The position numbers and the translations under genes are program-made. Shown here piece after piece: positions 52,173-62,000 of a stretch of 64,000 bases of DNA (the first letter of the stretch is position 1; each line of letters opens with the position of its first letter). Source of the DNA: Paenibacillus lignilyticus (GTDB lineage: Bacteria; Bacillota; Bacilli; Paenibacillales; Paenibacillaceae); contig NZ_JAGKSP010000001.1 in NCBI RefSeq assembly GCF_017942085.1, positions 682,001 to 746,000 of the forward strand, given 5' to 3'. Under the pieces are notes generated by a model that saw only the letters and a list, made by a program, of their open reading frames with translations, was not told where the DNA came from and searched no databases.

Positions 52173-53558
52173 TTACCGCCGTAATTGACGTTCTCTGAAC
52201 TCCGATGGCACCATGCCGGTTTGCAGCCGGAATATCTTACTGAAATACTTCTCATCTTGGAAGCCTGTCTTCTCCGCGATCCAATAGATCGGCATATCTG
52301 CATGCTGGACCAGCATCTGCTTGGCTTTCTCCAGCCGCGCTTCCTTAACCGCTTCATGAAAGGACTTGCCGATGATCTCTTTGAATATCGTACTGAAATA
52401 GCTCTGGCTGAGATTCACTTTCGCGGACAGCTCCGTACGATTGGCGCTTCCACCTGAATCCGTATGCAGCATCTCAAGCGCACGCATGATCGCGATAAAC
52501 ACATCGTTCGAGAATCCGCGGCTTCTGGCGTACTGAGTGATGCTCATTGACGCTTGCTCGAACCAGCGCTGCCATTCAACAAGCGTGGTGAAAGCCGCTG
52601 TCGCCATGCGCCAGTCCGGCCACAACCGATTGTTAACGGCGATCAAATCCCAAGCGGCCGCCAATTCCTCGAACATCGTCACGACGCTGCGATAGGAAGG
52701 CCTGCCATCGCGGATAGCCAGCAGCAAGTCCTCGAACTCTTTCTTATCAAACAACCAGCGCTGATTGTGCCAAGCTAGCCGGATATCAGCTGGCACATCC
52801 ATCGTGCTCGGCTTCTCACCGATGAGCTCCGAAAGCGAAACGGTATATTCATCGTTTGCATAGGACTCATAAAACATGCGTTCCTTCAGCATTGGAAGCC
52901 AATCCGATGTTCTCGGCTTATCCGGCCAATTCGTTACGCGTGCGTAACAAAGCTTGTCCGCTTCGCCTTCGCTTTCGATCCGAGACAGCAGCGCATCGAT
53001 TTCGGAACTGGTTTTGCCGGGAACCATCCAGATCGAATCTTGAATTTGAACGGCGCCTTCCAAACCTGCCGGACGTGCTCGCGGTGTAACTTGCTCCGGC
53101 ATCATAATTACCAGAGACTCTTTGGATTCAGCCTGCTTCGCCTGCCCGGATGCATCAGCAGGACCGCCTTGTGCTTGCTCCGCCACGATTCGCTCGGATA
53201 TGCGCAGCAGCATTTCTTCGAGCACATTATCCGCGATATCGGTCTTCACGACATAGTCGATGGCGCCGAGGCGCATCGCATCCTGCAGAAAATGAAAATC
53301 CTGATGACAGGTCAGCACAACGGTCCGTACCGCAGGGTAACGTTCTTTTACAATACGCATTAATTCAAATCCGTCCATGACCGGCATCGTCAAATCGGTC
53401 AGCAGCAGATCGATCGGTACCCGATCGATAATGTCGAGCGCGCTCTCCCCATTGTCCGCCTCAGCAACAATTTCAAACCCGCATTCCTTCCACGGTACGG
53501 TAAAGACCAATCCTTTGCGCACCAAATGCTCATCGTCTACGATCAATGTCCTAATCAT
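52173..53558 (-). CDS. YesN-type response regulator with AraC output domain
   Basis: 461 residues. Receiver domain with the phospho-acceptor in DLLLTDLTMPVMDGFEL; AraC domain at the C-terminus (ELSAKVNLSQSYFSTIFKEI and IYWIAEKTGFQDEKYFSKIF). It overlaps the kinase gene by 8 nt and should switch on the binding-protein operon that begins 176 nt downstream. Confidence 0.93.
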   Translation of the reverse strand: MIRTLIVDDEHLVRKGLVFTVPWKECGFEIVAEADNGESALDIIDRVPIDLLLTDLTMPVMDGFELMRIVKERYPAVRTVVLTCHQDFHFLQDAMRLGAIDYVVKTDIADNVLEEMLLRISERIVAEQAQGGPADASGQAKQAESKESLVIMMPEQVTPRARPAGLEGAVQIQDSIWMVPGKTSSEIDALLSRIESEGEADKLCYARVTNWPDKPRTSDWLPMLKERMFYESYANDEYTVSLSELIGEKPSTMDVPADIRLAWHNQRWLFDKKEFEDLLLAIRDGRPSYRSVVTMFEELAAAWDLIAVNNRLWPDWRMATAAFTTLVEWQRWFEQASMSITQYARSRGFSNDVFIAIMRALEMLHTDSGGSANRTELSAKVNLSQSYFSTIFKEIIGKSFHEAVKEARLEKAKQMLVQHADMPIYWIAEKTGFQDEKYFSKIFRLQTGMVPSEFRERQLRR

Positions 53559-55314
53559 CCCATACCTCCTTCACCGTGATCGGCAGCAGCAGCCGCATTT
53601 CCGTACCGACTCCGAGCGTGCTGGTTACCTCGAGTCCATACGGATCACCGTAGTACATTTTCACAATATTATTGACAAAATTAAGCCCAATCCCAAGGCC
53701 GACCTTACGGCGGTTGGGGTCATTGGAATGAAACAGTTTCTCGATAACCTCCTGCGACATGCCTTCCCCATTGTCCTTCACGCAGATGAACAGATGCTCT
53801 TCATCTGCCCTGCTTACCCTTACGGTTATCGTGCCATCCTTTTGCTTGAAACCATGATAAAGGGCATTCTCGACAAGCGGCTGCAAAATAAATCGCGGCA
53901 TTTCAATCGCGCTTGTCGCCTCGTCCACCTCGATCTCCACGTTAAACTTATGGTTGTATCTGATTTGCTGCAGCTCCATGTAGTCTTTGACTGTCTGGAT
54001 TTCATCGCCGACGGTGACGATCTTGCCTTCCTTGCCCAGATTGTAATTGAGCACACGGGTAAAGATCATCAGCAGCCGGACGATTTCGTCCTGACCGTTA
54101 ATGCGAGCGAGCCACTGCGCCGTGTTAAGCGTGTTATGAATAAAATGCGGGTTCATCTGATACATGAGCTTCTCGACTTCGAGATGTCTTTTGCGCGATT
54201 CCTTCTGTTCGATCTCTGACATCAATTCGCGGATGCGCTGGCGCATCTCATAGAAGTGGTACAGCAGCTCGTCAAACTCCTTCATACGAAGGGAAACCGG
54301 CGGCTCATTGAACCGATTCTCGCCAAGCAGCTTGAACTGTTTGCGGATGCGCTGCAGCGGACCGTAAATCATGCTCCAGATGATCCAACCGATGACTAAA
54401 CCGATAATAAGCGAGAGAATGCCAACGGCTGCGAAGCGCTTCAACCAAGCGTTCATCTCTTTATGGTAGTCATTACGGTCAATAACGACTGCGACTTTAA
54501 TGCCGAAGTTGCTTGAGGTTTCAAAGAAGACAAACTTATCTCCGAGCCGATCTTTTATGGAAGTGATATCGGCGCCAATCGGGAATTCGGTGTCTTCCTG
54601 GCTGTTATAGATAATGTGGCCTTTCGCGTCCAGCATCAAATGCCGGACAGGCATCCCGTAGGGGTCATTGTTGAACAAGCTTGTGATTGCAGAGACATTC
54701 GTCTCAATATAGACATAGATCGGCACGGTGCTCTTGTCGCCGGAGCTTGTTTCCGTTTGCCGCATAATCGAGAAGACGGAATTGCGGCTGTTCGTATATA
54801 ACGTGCGATGCGGGCCGTGAATTGTATAATTGCTCGTATTCTGGTTGATTTTCACAAAGTCGTTAATGTCGAGCTTCGGGTTGATATATAAATTCTCAAA
54901 CAGAAACTGCTTCGTATCGGGCAAATAATAGGTCGTCAACCCAAGCAGCGGGTTCGTGTAATTAATCAAGGATATATAATCCTCAATTTCATCGGCTAAT
55001 TCTTTGCGGTCGAGCGGATCAGCCGTCGTCAGGTAGCTCTTGAGGTCTTTACCGACCTTCCCTTCGAAGGCGAGCTGGCGGGAGGAGTAATCCAAGTTGC
55101 TTAATATGGACTCGATCCCTTTGCGCTCTTGCTCCAAGCTCTTCTCGACTCCTTTCTCTACCTTGTTCTGAAGCACATTGTAGATTCCATAGAAGGAGAT
55201 GAGTCCAATGAGGGTCAGCGGAATAATAACGGACAGCGCCAGCATGGCTAACAGCCGGTGCTTCAGTGTATAAGGCAGCAGATCAAGCTTGCGTTTCGAG
55301 CTTCGAAAAGTCAT
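53551..55314 (-). CDS. YesM-type sensor histidine kinase
   Basis: 587 residues. Membrane helix near residues 25-45, large extracellular region, second helix near 290-312, HAMP, then the phospho-acceptor in YQMNPHFIHNTLNTAQWLA and the ATPase domain (LQPLVENALYHGF, DNGEGMS, GLGIGLNFV). The ATG at 55314 has AAGGAGG 5 nt upstream; the frame's start at 55353 lies inside the leader. The leader RNA (55315-55440) has a striking closing stem and an anti-ribosome-site sequence. Confidence 0.93.
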   Translation of the reverse strand: MTFRSSKRKLDLLPYTLKHRLLAMLALSVIIPLTLIGLISFYGIYNVLQNKVEKGVEKSLEQERKGIESILSNLDYSSRQLAFEGKVGKDLKSYLTTADPLDRKELADEIEDYISLINYTNPLLGLTTYYLPDTKQFLFENLYINPKLDINDFVKINQNTSNYTIHGPHRTLYTNSRNSVFSIMRQTETSSGDKSTVPIYVYIETNVSAITSLFNNDPYGMPVRHLMLDAKGHIIYNSQEDTEFPIGADITSIKDRLGDKFVFFETSSNFGIKVAVVIDRNDYHKEMNAWLKRFAAVGILSLIIGLVIGWIIWSMIYGPLQRIRKQFKLLGENRFNEPPVSLRMKEFDELLYHFYEMRQRIRELMSEIEQKESRKRHLEVEKLMYQMNPHFIHNTLNTAQWLARINGQDEIVRLLMIFTRVLNYNLGKEGKIVTVGDEIQTVKDYMELQQIRYNHKFNVEIEVDEATSAIEMPRFILQPLVENALYHGFKQKDGTITVRVSRADEEHLFICVKDNGEGMSQEVIEKLFHSNDPNRRKVGLGIGLNFVNNIVKMYYGDPYGLEVTSTLGVGTEMRLLLPITVKEVWDD

Positions 55315-55440
55315 AACGTCCTCCTTCAAATAAGAAAACCTCCATGCACGCAAAGCATCAGCTTTACGAACAAGGAGGTGAGGATGAGCTTATGGTTGAT
55401 CCGCTCTGCCATTGCTGCTTGAAGGGGCTCCTGATGCTTC
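55315..55440 (-). promoter_or_regulatory. Structured 5' leader of the sensor kinase, riboswitch-like candidate
   Basis: On the minus strand GAAGCATCAG at the predicted 5' end (55431-55440) pairs with CTGATGCTT (55353-55361), closing a loop of about 69 nt. Within that loop CCTCCTT (55372-55378) is complementary over 7 nt to the kinase ribosome site AAGGAGG (55320-55326). Mutually exclusive folds could control translation. It matches no riboswitch class I recognise. Confidence 0.5.
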
Positions 55441-55444
55441 AACT

Positions 55445-55473
55445 ATTTTACATCTAGTTCATGCATTGAACAA
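55445..55473 (-). promoter_or_regulatory. Promoter of the sensor kinase gene
   Basis: TTGTTC (55468-55473), 17-nt spacer and TAAAAT (55445-55450) on the minus strand. A small inverted repeat, GTTCA-N5-TGAAC, lies over the -35 and spacer. The start of transcription would fall near 55438, at the closing stem of the leader. Confidence 0.55.
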
Positions 55474-55545
55474 CTCCGGCAGCTTCGGTAATGAAAGTAT
55501 TTGCAGGCGAGGAATCATTTATACTTACGTCCAGCTGCATACGGG

Positions 55546-56538
55546 CTAGTTTAGGCTGCTTCCGGCTTTCTGCTTCACCGTTCCCGATCTAGCCGCCGGC
55601 AGGCTGATGCCGATCAATCCCATGAACATCAAACAAGCGCCAACGAGTTGGCCGGAATAAACGGGCTCTTGGAAAAATAACACACCGGACAAGGCTGCCG
55701 CAAGCGGCGTCAAATACCGATAGAAGCTTGCCGTTGCTGCGCCGATCTGAGGCATGGCTTTGTTCCACAGGAGGAAGCAGATGATCGTGATGACAAAAAT
55801 ATTGCATGCAAGCGCCCCAATTGTTGACCAGCCTATTCCGGCCCAATCGGTTGCTCCCCAAGCTTTGGTTGTAAAAGGCAGCATAAACAATGTACCGAAG
55901 CTGAACATCCAAGTGGTCATCCGCAGCGCCGAATATTTCTGGAGGATCGGAATGCAGGCTGCAGAGTAGAATCCACCGCAGACGCTAACGGAGAACGCAA
56001 GCAAATTGCCAAGCAGCAGGTCCGAATCCAGCGAGAAACTGCCTCCTGCCAAGATGACCAGAATGACGCCCAGCATCGATACCAAACCGTATCCGATCAG
56101 CGATCGCCTGATGCGCTCCTTCGTAAAGATCGGCGCAAAGATCGCCGCGAAGATCGGCCATGGCGCGATGCTTAGAATAGACGAATTCGCAAGCGTCGTA
56201 TAATCGATGGATACCACCACGAAGCTCTCCAGCATGGTTGTGCCAATAATTCCAAGAGCAATGAACTTCCACAGATCGCCCGGGCTAATGCCAATGCTGC
56301 CTTCCTTCCATCTGAGAAGGCCGAACATAAGTATTGCGGACACACCGAAGCGCAGCATTAAGAAGAGCATCGGATCGAGCGACTCCAAACCGACCCGCAC
56401 GACAGCATAATTAAGCCCCCACAGAAACGCGATAATACCAAGAAGAAAATATGCGCTCACGCCTTGTTTACCAAGCGGAGCAAGTGCTGCCTTTGAAGGT
56501 TTCAACCGCTTCATCTCTCCCGTCGCCAATCGTCCCAC
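55546..56538 (-). CDS. EamA/DMT superfamily transporter
   Basis: 330 residues with ten hydrophobic helices arranged as two EamA repeats (FLWGLNYAVVRVGLESLDP and, later, YLTPLAAALSGVLFFQEPVY). Exports a metabolite or drug; substrate unknown. The start is uncertain: GTG at 56538 lacks a clear ribosome site and ATG at 56514 sits right behind GGGAGAG; both leave the helices intact. Confidence 0.88.
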   Translation of the reverse strand: MGRLATGEMKRLKPSKAALAPLGKQGVSAYFLLGIIAFLWGLNYAVVRVGLESLDPMLFLMLRFGVSAILMFGLLRWKEGSIGISPGDLWKFIALGIIGTTMLESFVVVSIDYTTLANSSILSIAPWPIFAAIFAPIFTKERIRRSLIGYGLVSMLGVILVILAGGSFSLDSDLLLGNLLAFSVSVCGGFYSAACIPILQKYSALRMTTWMFSFGTLFMLPFTTKAWGATDWAGIGWSTIGALACNIFVITIICFLLWNKAMPQIGAATASFYRYLTPLAAALSGVLFFQEPVYSGQLVGACLMFMGLIGISLPAARSGTVKQKAGSSLN

Positions 56539-56581
56539 TTATTGTAAGTCATCCTTTCCTCCCCTGCCAATGTCAAAAGCA

Positions 56582-56623
56582 AAGAGGAGATTGCCGGCTG
56601 CAACAGCTCAGCAATCTCCTCTT
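56582..56623 (-). terminator. Terminator overlapping the end of the acetyltransferase gene
   Basis: A perfect 13-bp stem, AAGAGGAGATTGC with GCAATCTCCTCTT. Its upstream arm includes the last codons of the gene ending at 56608. The tail TTTGCTTTTG is T-rich. Confidence 0.75.
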
Positions 56624-57075
56624 CTGGTGAACTCTGCGATGAATAATCCCGGCGCCGCTTCCACTTCTCGAACTTCCTCGAAGCCGAGTTTCGCGTACAG
56701 TCGTTTCGCCGGCGTATTCGCGGCTCCCGTTGCTACGATGAACGTGTTTGCCTGACTCCGAAAGGCTTCCAGGACAAATTGGACGAGCCTTTCGCCGATT
56801 CCTCTGCGGAAATAATTCGGATGGACAACGAGTCGATGGATATCAACTACGCTGCCCTCTTCCTCTAATTTAAAGGAAATCGCGCCGGCCAATTCGCCTT
56901 CGACATAGCAGCCGAAGAATATTTCTTGGCATTTCCCAAGCTTCTCGATCGTGTCATGAAGACCGGGAATACCATCGAAGCCGATAAGCTCGGCTTCGAT
57001 TCGGTAAGAAGGCAATTGTACATCTAGGAACTGCTGCGCTGCCGATGGATCCGTCAAATCAAGCCGCTTGATCAT
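56608..57075 (-). CDS. GNAT family N-acetyltransferase
   Basis: 155 residues. Acetyl-CoA motif VHPNYFRRGIGERLVQFVL, then ATGAANTPAKRLYAKLGFEEV. The start overlaps the stop of the MFS exporter gene as ATGA, so the two are co-translated. Possibly acetylates the compound the exporter pumps, but the substrate is unknown. Confidence 0.88.
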   Translation of the reverse strand: MIKRLDLTDPSAAQQFLDVQLPSYRIEAELIGFDGIPGLHDTIEKLGKCQEIFFGCYVEGELAGAISFKLEEEGSVVDIHRLVVHPNYFRRGIGERLVQFVLEAFRSQANTFIVATGAANTPAKRLYAKLGFEEVREVEAAPGLFIAEFTRRGDC

Positions 57076-58604
57076 AGCGTCGCTTCCAGCACGCTTTCTT
57101 GTGCCCCTGCTTCGTCATCCTTCTTCGTCACCAGCACTTCCTTCTTCAAGAACCAGCAGATCAGGAAGGATACGATAGCGAGTACGAAAGAGATCCAGTA
57201 GAGATGCGTAAATGCGTCAGCGAATACAATTTTGATTTGTTCGAGCAGCGTTGGATCGATATCTTGGGGAATCGCGCCCGTCGAGATATCGCCCAGCTTC
57301 GCCGCTTGATCTGCCGTCATGGAACCGGCCAAGCCCTTCAATCCCGACGTGACATTAGCTGCGAGTACGGAGCCGAACAAACTGAATCCGATGGTCATGC
57401 CGATGGATTGGAAGAGCGTTACGGATGACAGCGCAATCCCGCTGTGCTCTTTCTCAACCGATTCCTGCACGATCAGCTGATTGCCGAACAACGTACCGAA
57501 GCCAAGTCCGAGAATGATGAAGTAAATGACGAAAATGTAAATCGGCGTATCCACATGCGTTGTCGACAGTAGATAGAAACCGATGACCGGAAGAATAAAC
57601 GAAATGCCATAAATATTGCGGTAAGGAAATTTGGTCATCAACCGACCTGCTACTACACTTGCCGCGATTGCGCCCACCATGAGCGGAAGCGTCAGGTAGC
57701 CTGCCGCTGTAGGCGTCAGTCCCAGCACGTTTTGCGCAAAGAACGGGAATGAAGACAGTGCGCCCATTACGGCAAGGATGAAGACGAATACGAGCGATGA
57801 CAGCACAACGAAATTGCGGTTTTTGAAGAGATGAAGCGGCAGGATCGGCTCCTTCGCCTTGGATTCCACGAAAACGAACAATCCAAGCAAGAGCACGCCG
57901 ACTCCCATGAGACTAAGCATGACAGGTTCTGTCCACGCATAGCCCTCTGTCTGATGCAGCACCGGCGTTAGCAGCAGGCTGACTAACGCGGCAACAAGAA
58001 TAATGGCCCCGTACCAATCGACACTGACTTTGCGCTCCACCCTCGTTTCCTGAAGTCCGAGCGATAGGATGAACGCAGCCAGAACGCCGACCGGAATATT
58101 CACGAGAAAGATCCAGTGCCATGAAATATGCTGGGCAAAATATCCCCCGACAAGCGGTCCGAGCAGCTGCGGAATAAACATGACAGCACCGAATAACCCT
58201 TGAATCTTGGCCCTTTGTTCAACCGGGAACGTATCGCCGAAGATGACCATCGCCAGCGGCATGAGTCCCCCTGCGCCAATCCCTTGAATCCCCCGTCCAA
58301 TGAGCAGCACCTCCATCGATGGTGCCAAGCCGCTAATAATGGAGCCGCCAATGAATAAGCCCATACTAAGTAAGTAAATCTTCTTGCGTCCGTACAAATC
58401 GGCCAGCTTGCCGAGTACGGCCATAAAGGAAGTCATGGCGAGCATATAGACCCCGCCAACCCAGCCATACAGCGCCAATCCGCCCAGATCACGGATAATC
58501 GTGGGCATCGCCGTCGAAACAACCGTTTCGTCAAGCTCTGCGAAGATGACCCCGATCATCAACCCGATCAAAATTAATGTTTTATTGCTTTCTTTTTGCT
58601 TCAA
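57072..58604 (-). CDS. MFS drug:proton antiporter, DHA2 (EmrB/QacA) family
   Basis: 510 residues with 14 membrane helices. Motif D1 LDETVVSTAMPTIIRDLGG in helix 1, motif A GKLADLYGRKKIYLLSMGLF, and motif C region around VLLIGRGIQGIGAGGLMP. A multidrug exporter. First gene of a pair with the acetyltransferase. Confidence 0.92.
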   Translation of the reverse strand: MKQKESNKTLILIGLMIGVIFAELDETVVSTAMPTIIRDLGGLALYGWVGGVYMLAMTSFMAVLGKLADLYGRKKIYLLSMGLFIGGSIISGLAPSMEVLLIGRGIQGIGAGGLMPLAMVIFGDTFPVEQRAKIQGLFGAVMFIPQLLGPLVGGYFAQHISWHWIFLVNIPVGVLAAFILSLGLQETRVERKVSVDWYGAIILVAALVSLLLTPVLHQTEGYAWTEPVMLSLMGVGVLLLGLFVFVESKAKEPILPLHLFKNRNFVVLSSLVFVFILAVMGALSSFPFFAQNVLGLTPTAAGYLTLPLMVGAIAASVVAGRLMTKFPYRNIYGISFILPVIGFYLLSTTHVDTPIYIFVIYFIILGLGFGTLFGNQLIVQESVEKEHSGIALSSVTLFQSIGMTIGFSLFGSVLAANVTSGLKGLAGSMTADQAAKLGDISTGAIPQDIDPTLLEQIKIVFADAFTHLYWISFVLAIVSFLICWFLKKEVLVTKKDDEAGAQESVLEATL

Positions 58605-58698
58605 AGCCGTTAATCCCCCTTTTCTTGATGTTCATGTTCATCGTAATCCATCTTTGTGAACGGAATATTAACAAATGACACCAAGTGATTATACAACA

Positions 58699-58747
58699 TA
58701 GAAAGACCGGACTCCTCCTCCCTGGGAAGGATGTTCCGGTCTTTCTG
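58699..58747 (-). terminator. Terminator of the PhyH-like gene
   Basis: GAAAGACCGGA and TCCGGTCTTTC form a perfect 11-bp stem around a 23-nt loop; the minus-strand tail is only modestly T-rich. Confidence 0.6.
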
Positions 58748-58761
58748 TAGACTGACTCTTA

Positions 58762-59592
58762 TTAGGATTTGGAGTAGAGCGTGGGAAAATACTCTTCATT
58801 ATCAAATTTCATCCCCGGCACCGGTCGTGCACTCAGATAGCGCAGATTATCGTGGCGTTGTCTGCTCTCGCGGTAATACGTATGGCCGGGCATCAGATGC
58901 GCGACAACGGAGAGTCTTGGATCCGGACTGTAGTTGGTGCCGGAACCGTGGAAGGTTAGGGCATGATGGAAGCTAGCCTGCCCAGCCTTCAGGATACAAG
59001 GCTCTTCAACCCAATCCCGCGTTGCAAACTTCGCCTTCAGCTTGCTCATGTCTTGCTCGAAGAATGTATCGCTGCCTTCTACTGCGCCCCACTTATGCGA
59101 GCCGAGAATCGTCATCATCCCGCCGTTCGACAGATCCGTATCTTGTAAAGCGATCCAAACGGTACACATATTAGGCGTGCTGCTGCAGCGCCAGTAACCG
59201 TAGTCTTGATGCCAGCCTACATTTCCCGCAGACGTTTCTTGACCGTTTGTGCCCGGTTTATAAATCACCTGGTCATGCCACAACCGAATCGATTCCTCGT
59301 CCAGCAGCTCGGCAGCCATTTTTCCTAAATTGCGATCGGTCACCACGGAGCGGACCTCATCGTTAATCCACCAGCCATTGTCGAATTTACGTAAAGCTAA
59401 CGGATTGTCCGTTGGGTGATAGTGGTGCATCGGAAGGCCGAAGCCGTCATATTTTCTCGTCCATACTCGCTCATGTGCTTCACGCAGACGCGCAATCGTA
59501 TCATCATCGATCAGCTTCGGACTGATCCAGTAGCCATCGGTATTAAATCGTTGTTTATCCTCTTCGGTGATGGTGTAATCAATAACTCCCAT
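58762..59592 (-). CDS. Phytanoyl-CoA dioxygenase (PhyH) family protein
   Basis: 276 residues. The iron-binding HxD is visible in GWHQDYGYW, the distal His in ASFHHALTFHGSGTN, and the 2-oxoglutarate Arg in DPRLSVVAH. Fe(II)/2-oxoglutarate oxygenase of unknown substrate. I use the ATG at 59592 behind AGAGGTG; the longer frame to 59643 runs into the divergent control region. Divergent from an AraC-type gene that probably regulates it. Confidence 0.88.
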   Translation of the reverse strand: MGVIDYTITEEDKQRFNTDGYWISPKLIDDDTIARLREAHERVWTRKYDGFGLPMHHYHPTDNPLALRKFDNGWWINDEVRSVVTDRNLGKMAAELLDEESIRLWHDQVIYKPGTNGQETSAGNVGWHQDYGYWRCSSTPNMCTVWIALQDTDLSNGGMMTILGSHKWGAVEGSDTFFEQDMSKLKAKFATRDWVEEPCILKAGQASFHHALTFHGSGTNYSPDPRLSVVAHLMPGHTYYRESRQRHDNLRYLSARPVPGMKFDNEEYFPTLYSKS

Positions 59593-59721
59593 TACGTAAG
59601 ACACCTCTTTCGCTCTCATCAATATAATTGTAACTGCTTTCATTGTAGAGCATGGGCAGCGTCGTTGACTTCCGAAAACCTATCAAATAGGATTAGAAAC
59701 ATAAGAGATAATTAGACACGA

Positions 59722-60612
59722 ATGGAGCTGCACTTCCAAATGGCCAAAATCAGAAACGATGCGGTTCGCTGGGAGATAAACGATCATGCCGCCAATCGCA
59801 GGGTCGACTTTCCCGAGCTTATGATGCTGGGCTATGACCGTTTCCAGGAAGCCTCCCCGCTTGCGGATCACCAACATGATGGCTGCTACGAATTTGTGTA
59901 TGTCGACAATGGCCGGGTGACTTGGGAAGTCGATGGCGATTACTATCCCTCCTTTACGGGACAAATCTTCCATACCCGCCCCGGTGAATGGCATCGCGCA
60001 CGACTGAATTTTATTGAGCCCTGCAGTATCTGGTGGTTCATCTTACGCGATCCCGCCGACTATCCGGGCTGGTTGTCGTTCAACGATGAAGACCGGGATC
60101 AAATCCATCAAGCCTTGCTGCAGCTGCCCCGCATTGTTTCCGTAGACAGCCGCGTGCGCGAGCAATTCTATAAGCTCCGCAGCCTGCTGGAAGCAGAAGA
60201 ACGCAGCGCAGCGTTCCGCGTGCGCCATCATTTGGTCGATATTCTGCTGCAGCTGCTCTATCCGCCTGCCGCAGCCCGTCAACTCCCGCTCGATCTGAAA
60301 GAATCGATGCTCGCGCTTACCGCCCAAATCGACGCCGCACCCGAGCGTCGCTGGAGCAATAAGGAGCTCGCCGCGCTCGCAGGCGTCAGCGAGTCGCACT
60401 TCTATCGGCTGTTTCACAATTTGCACGGCCAATCGCCGGCCAACTATATGGACCGGATACGGATCAACCGAGCCTGCGAGCTGCTTCGTCAGCCCGGCGC
60501 CAACGTGACGGCAGTCGCGCTCGACCTCGGCTACAAGACCAGTCAGCATTTTGCGACGGTGTTTAAGAAATATATTGGGGTGTCGCCTTCTAGCTGGCGT
60601 TCGTCATCCTAA
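59722..60612 (+). CDS. AraC family regulator
   Basis: 296 residues. Cupin-like sensor (SPLADHQHDGCYEFVYVDNG) and two HTH motifs (WSNKELAALAGVSESHFYRL and NVTAVALDLGYKTSQHFATV). Divergent from and likely controlling the PhyH-like gene. The start is uncertain: the ATG at 59722 has only a weak ribosome site, and ATG at 59740 is possible. Confidence 0.88.
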   Translation: MELHFQMAKIRNDAVRWEINDHAANRRVDFPELMMLGYDRFQEASPLADHQHDGCYEFVYVDNGRVTWEVDGDYYPSFTGQIFHTRPGEWHRARLNFIEPCSIWWFILRDPADYPGWLSFNDEDRDQIHQALLQLPRIVSVDSRVREQFYKLRSLLEAEERSAAFRVRHHLVDILLQLLYPPAAARQLPLDLKESMLALTAQIDAAPERRWSNKELAALAGVSESHFYRLFHNLHGQSPANYMDRIRINRACELLRQPGANVTAVALDLGYKTSQHFATVFKKYIGVSPSSWRSSS

Positions 60613-60741
60613 AAAGGAGAGCTTGGCTCTGTCAGTGTGGCCTGTGTGGAAAATTCCGGGTCTCCCTAGATTCGCCTTAATCGAGTATAATGAAGGCTTA
60701 TTGTGTGCATTTCAACAGGAGAACAACAGGAGAACCCATCT

Positions 60742-61992
60742 ATGCGTATACTTCATCAATACCCGAAGGAAATCAAAGTTTTTCTCGCTGCCAGTCTGAT
60801 TAATGCGATCGGAAGCGCGCTGATGTGGCCGCTTGTGACGATGTTTGTCTTCGATGAGCTCGGACGCAGCATGACCGATGCCGGATTTGTCATTCTCATT
60901 CAATCGATCGGCGGTATCGCCGGACAGCTGCTCGGCGGCGCGCTTTATCACAAAGTCGGCGTGAAAAAGCTGATCATCGGCGCACTCGCTCTAAATGCAG
61001 CAGGATTGCTGTTGCTTCCGGTGCTTAGCCACAATTGGCCTGTCTTTATCGCGATGATGGGTCTGATCGGACTGTTCAACGCGCTGTCCATGCCGGCCAT
61101 TCAAGCCTTTATCGGCTTTCGCTTCGCAGATCAGCGGGGTGAGCTGTTCAACATCGTCTATGTCGCCAACAATATCGGAGTCGCAATCGGAACTGCGCTC
61201 AGCGGCTTCCTTGCCGACATTTCCTACTCGCTCAGCTTCTCGATGAACGGCGTGACGTCGGCTATCTTCGCCATCTTTTTCTTGTTCTACTTGAAGCAAG
61301 TTGGAACCGGCAGCGATACGGCAGCGGTGAAGATGAAACGGCTGTCTCCCCAAAATGAAAGTGTTTGGGCGCTGCTCCTGGATGTGCGGGTCTATCTGTT
61401 CATGGCCGTTGGCGCCATGCTGCTCAATCTGGGCAACAGCATTTGGAATACCGGGGTCTCCCCGTTCATCATCAGTGAAGGGCTTCCGAAGCAGATGTTC
61501 GGCTACCTATGGACGTTGAACGGCATTCTGATCTTCGTCGCACAGCCGCTGATCGGCCTGATCAAACGCTTAGCCGCTCAAACCATAACGGCTCAGCTAA
61601 CTGCCAGCGCCTTGTTCTATCTATCCGGATATGCCGCTATTCTTATGTTTCACAGCTTTCCGGGCATGGTCCTCGGCATGGTGCTCACCACCTTCGGCGA
61701 GATGCTGATCGCGCCGGCCATTCCTGCGTTCCTCAGTGAGAACGGCGGCAAGCAAGCTCCGTTCTATCTCGGACTTGCCGGCGGCATCGGCTCCGCGGGG
61801 CGTGTCCTCGGTCCATACATGATGGGCCATTTGTACGATATCGGCCAATTGACGCCGGTAGCTTGGCTGGCTGTCATTACTGCGACTGCATCGGCGCTAT
61901 TCTTCGTTATTCACTCGCTGATCAATCAGCGATGGATGAAGAAACAAGCGGCGACTGAAATGCAGCAACATACAGCCACAGTATCCCGTTAA
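60742..61992 (+). CDS. MFS transporter (12-helix efflux type)
   Basis: 416 residues, 12 predicted membrane helices; FDELGRSMTDAGFVILIQSI and LGGALYHKVGVKKLIIGAL cover the helix 1-3 region with a motif A-like loop. Resembles Bacillus multidrug or sugar efflux carriers. The ATG at 60742 has AGGAGAA upstream; a frame from 60703 lacks support. Its own terminator follows. Confidence 0.88.
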   Translation: MRILHQYPKEIKVFLAASLINAIGSALMWPLVTMFVFDELGRSMTDAGFVILIQSIGGIAGQLLGGALYHKVGVKKLIIGALALNAAGLLLLPVLSHNWPVFIAMMGLIGLFNALSMPAIQAFIGFRFADQRGELFNIVYVANNIGVAIGTALSGFLADISYSLSFSMNGVTSAIFAIFFLFYLKQVGTGSDTAAVKMKRLSPQNESVWALLLDVRVYLFMAVGAMLLNLGNSIWNTGVSPFIISEGLPKQMFGYLWTLNGILIFVAQPLIGLIKRLAAQTITAQLTASALFYLSGYAAILMFHSFPGMVLGMVLTTFGEMLIAPAIPAFLSENGGKQAPFYLGLAGGIGSAGRVLGPYMMGHLYDIGQLTPVAWLAVITATASALFFVIHSLINQRWMKKQAATEMQQHTATVSR

Positions 61993-62000
61993 AGCGATTG

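Noticed and set aside
55375-55428. 12-residue ORF (MSLWLIRSAIAA) behind a perfect AAGGAGGTGAGG on the plus strand
   Set aside because: It could be taken for a toxin-like or leader peptide, but the perfect ribosome site is better explained as the antisense of the CCTCCTT in the kinase leader; no plus-strand promoter was seen.
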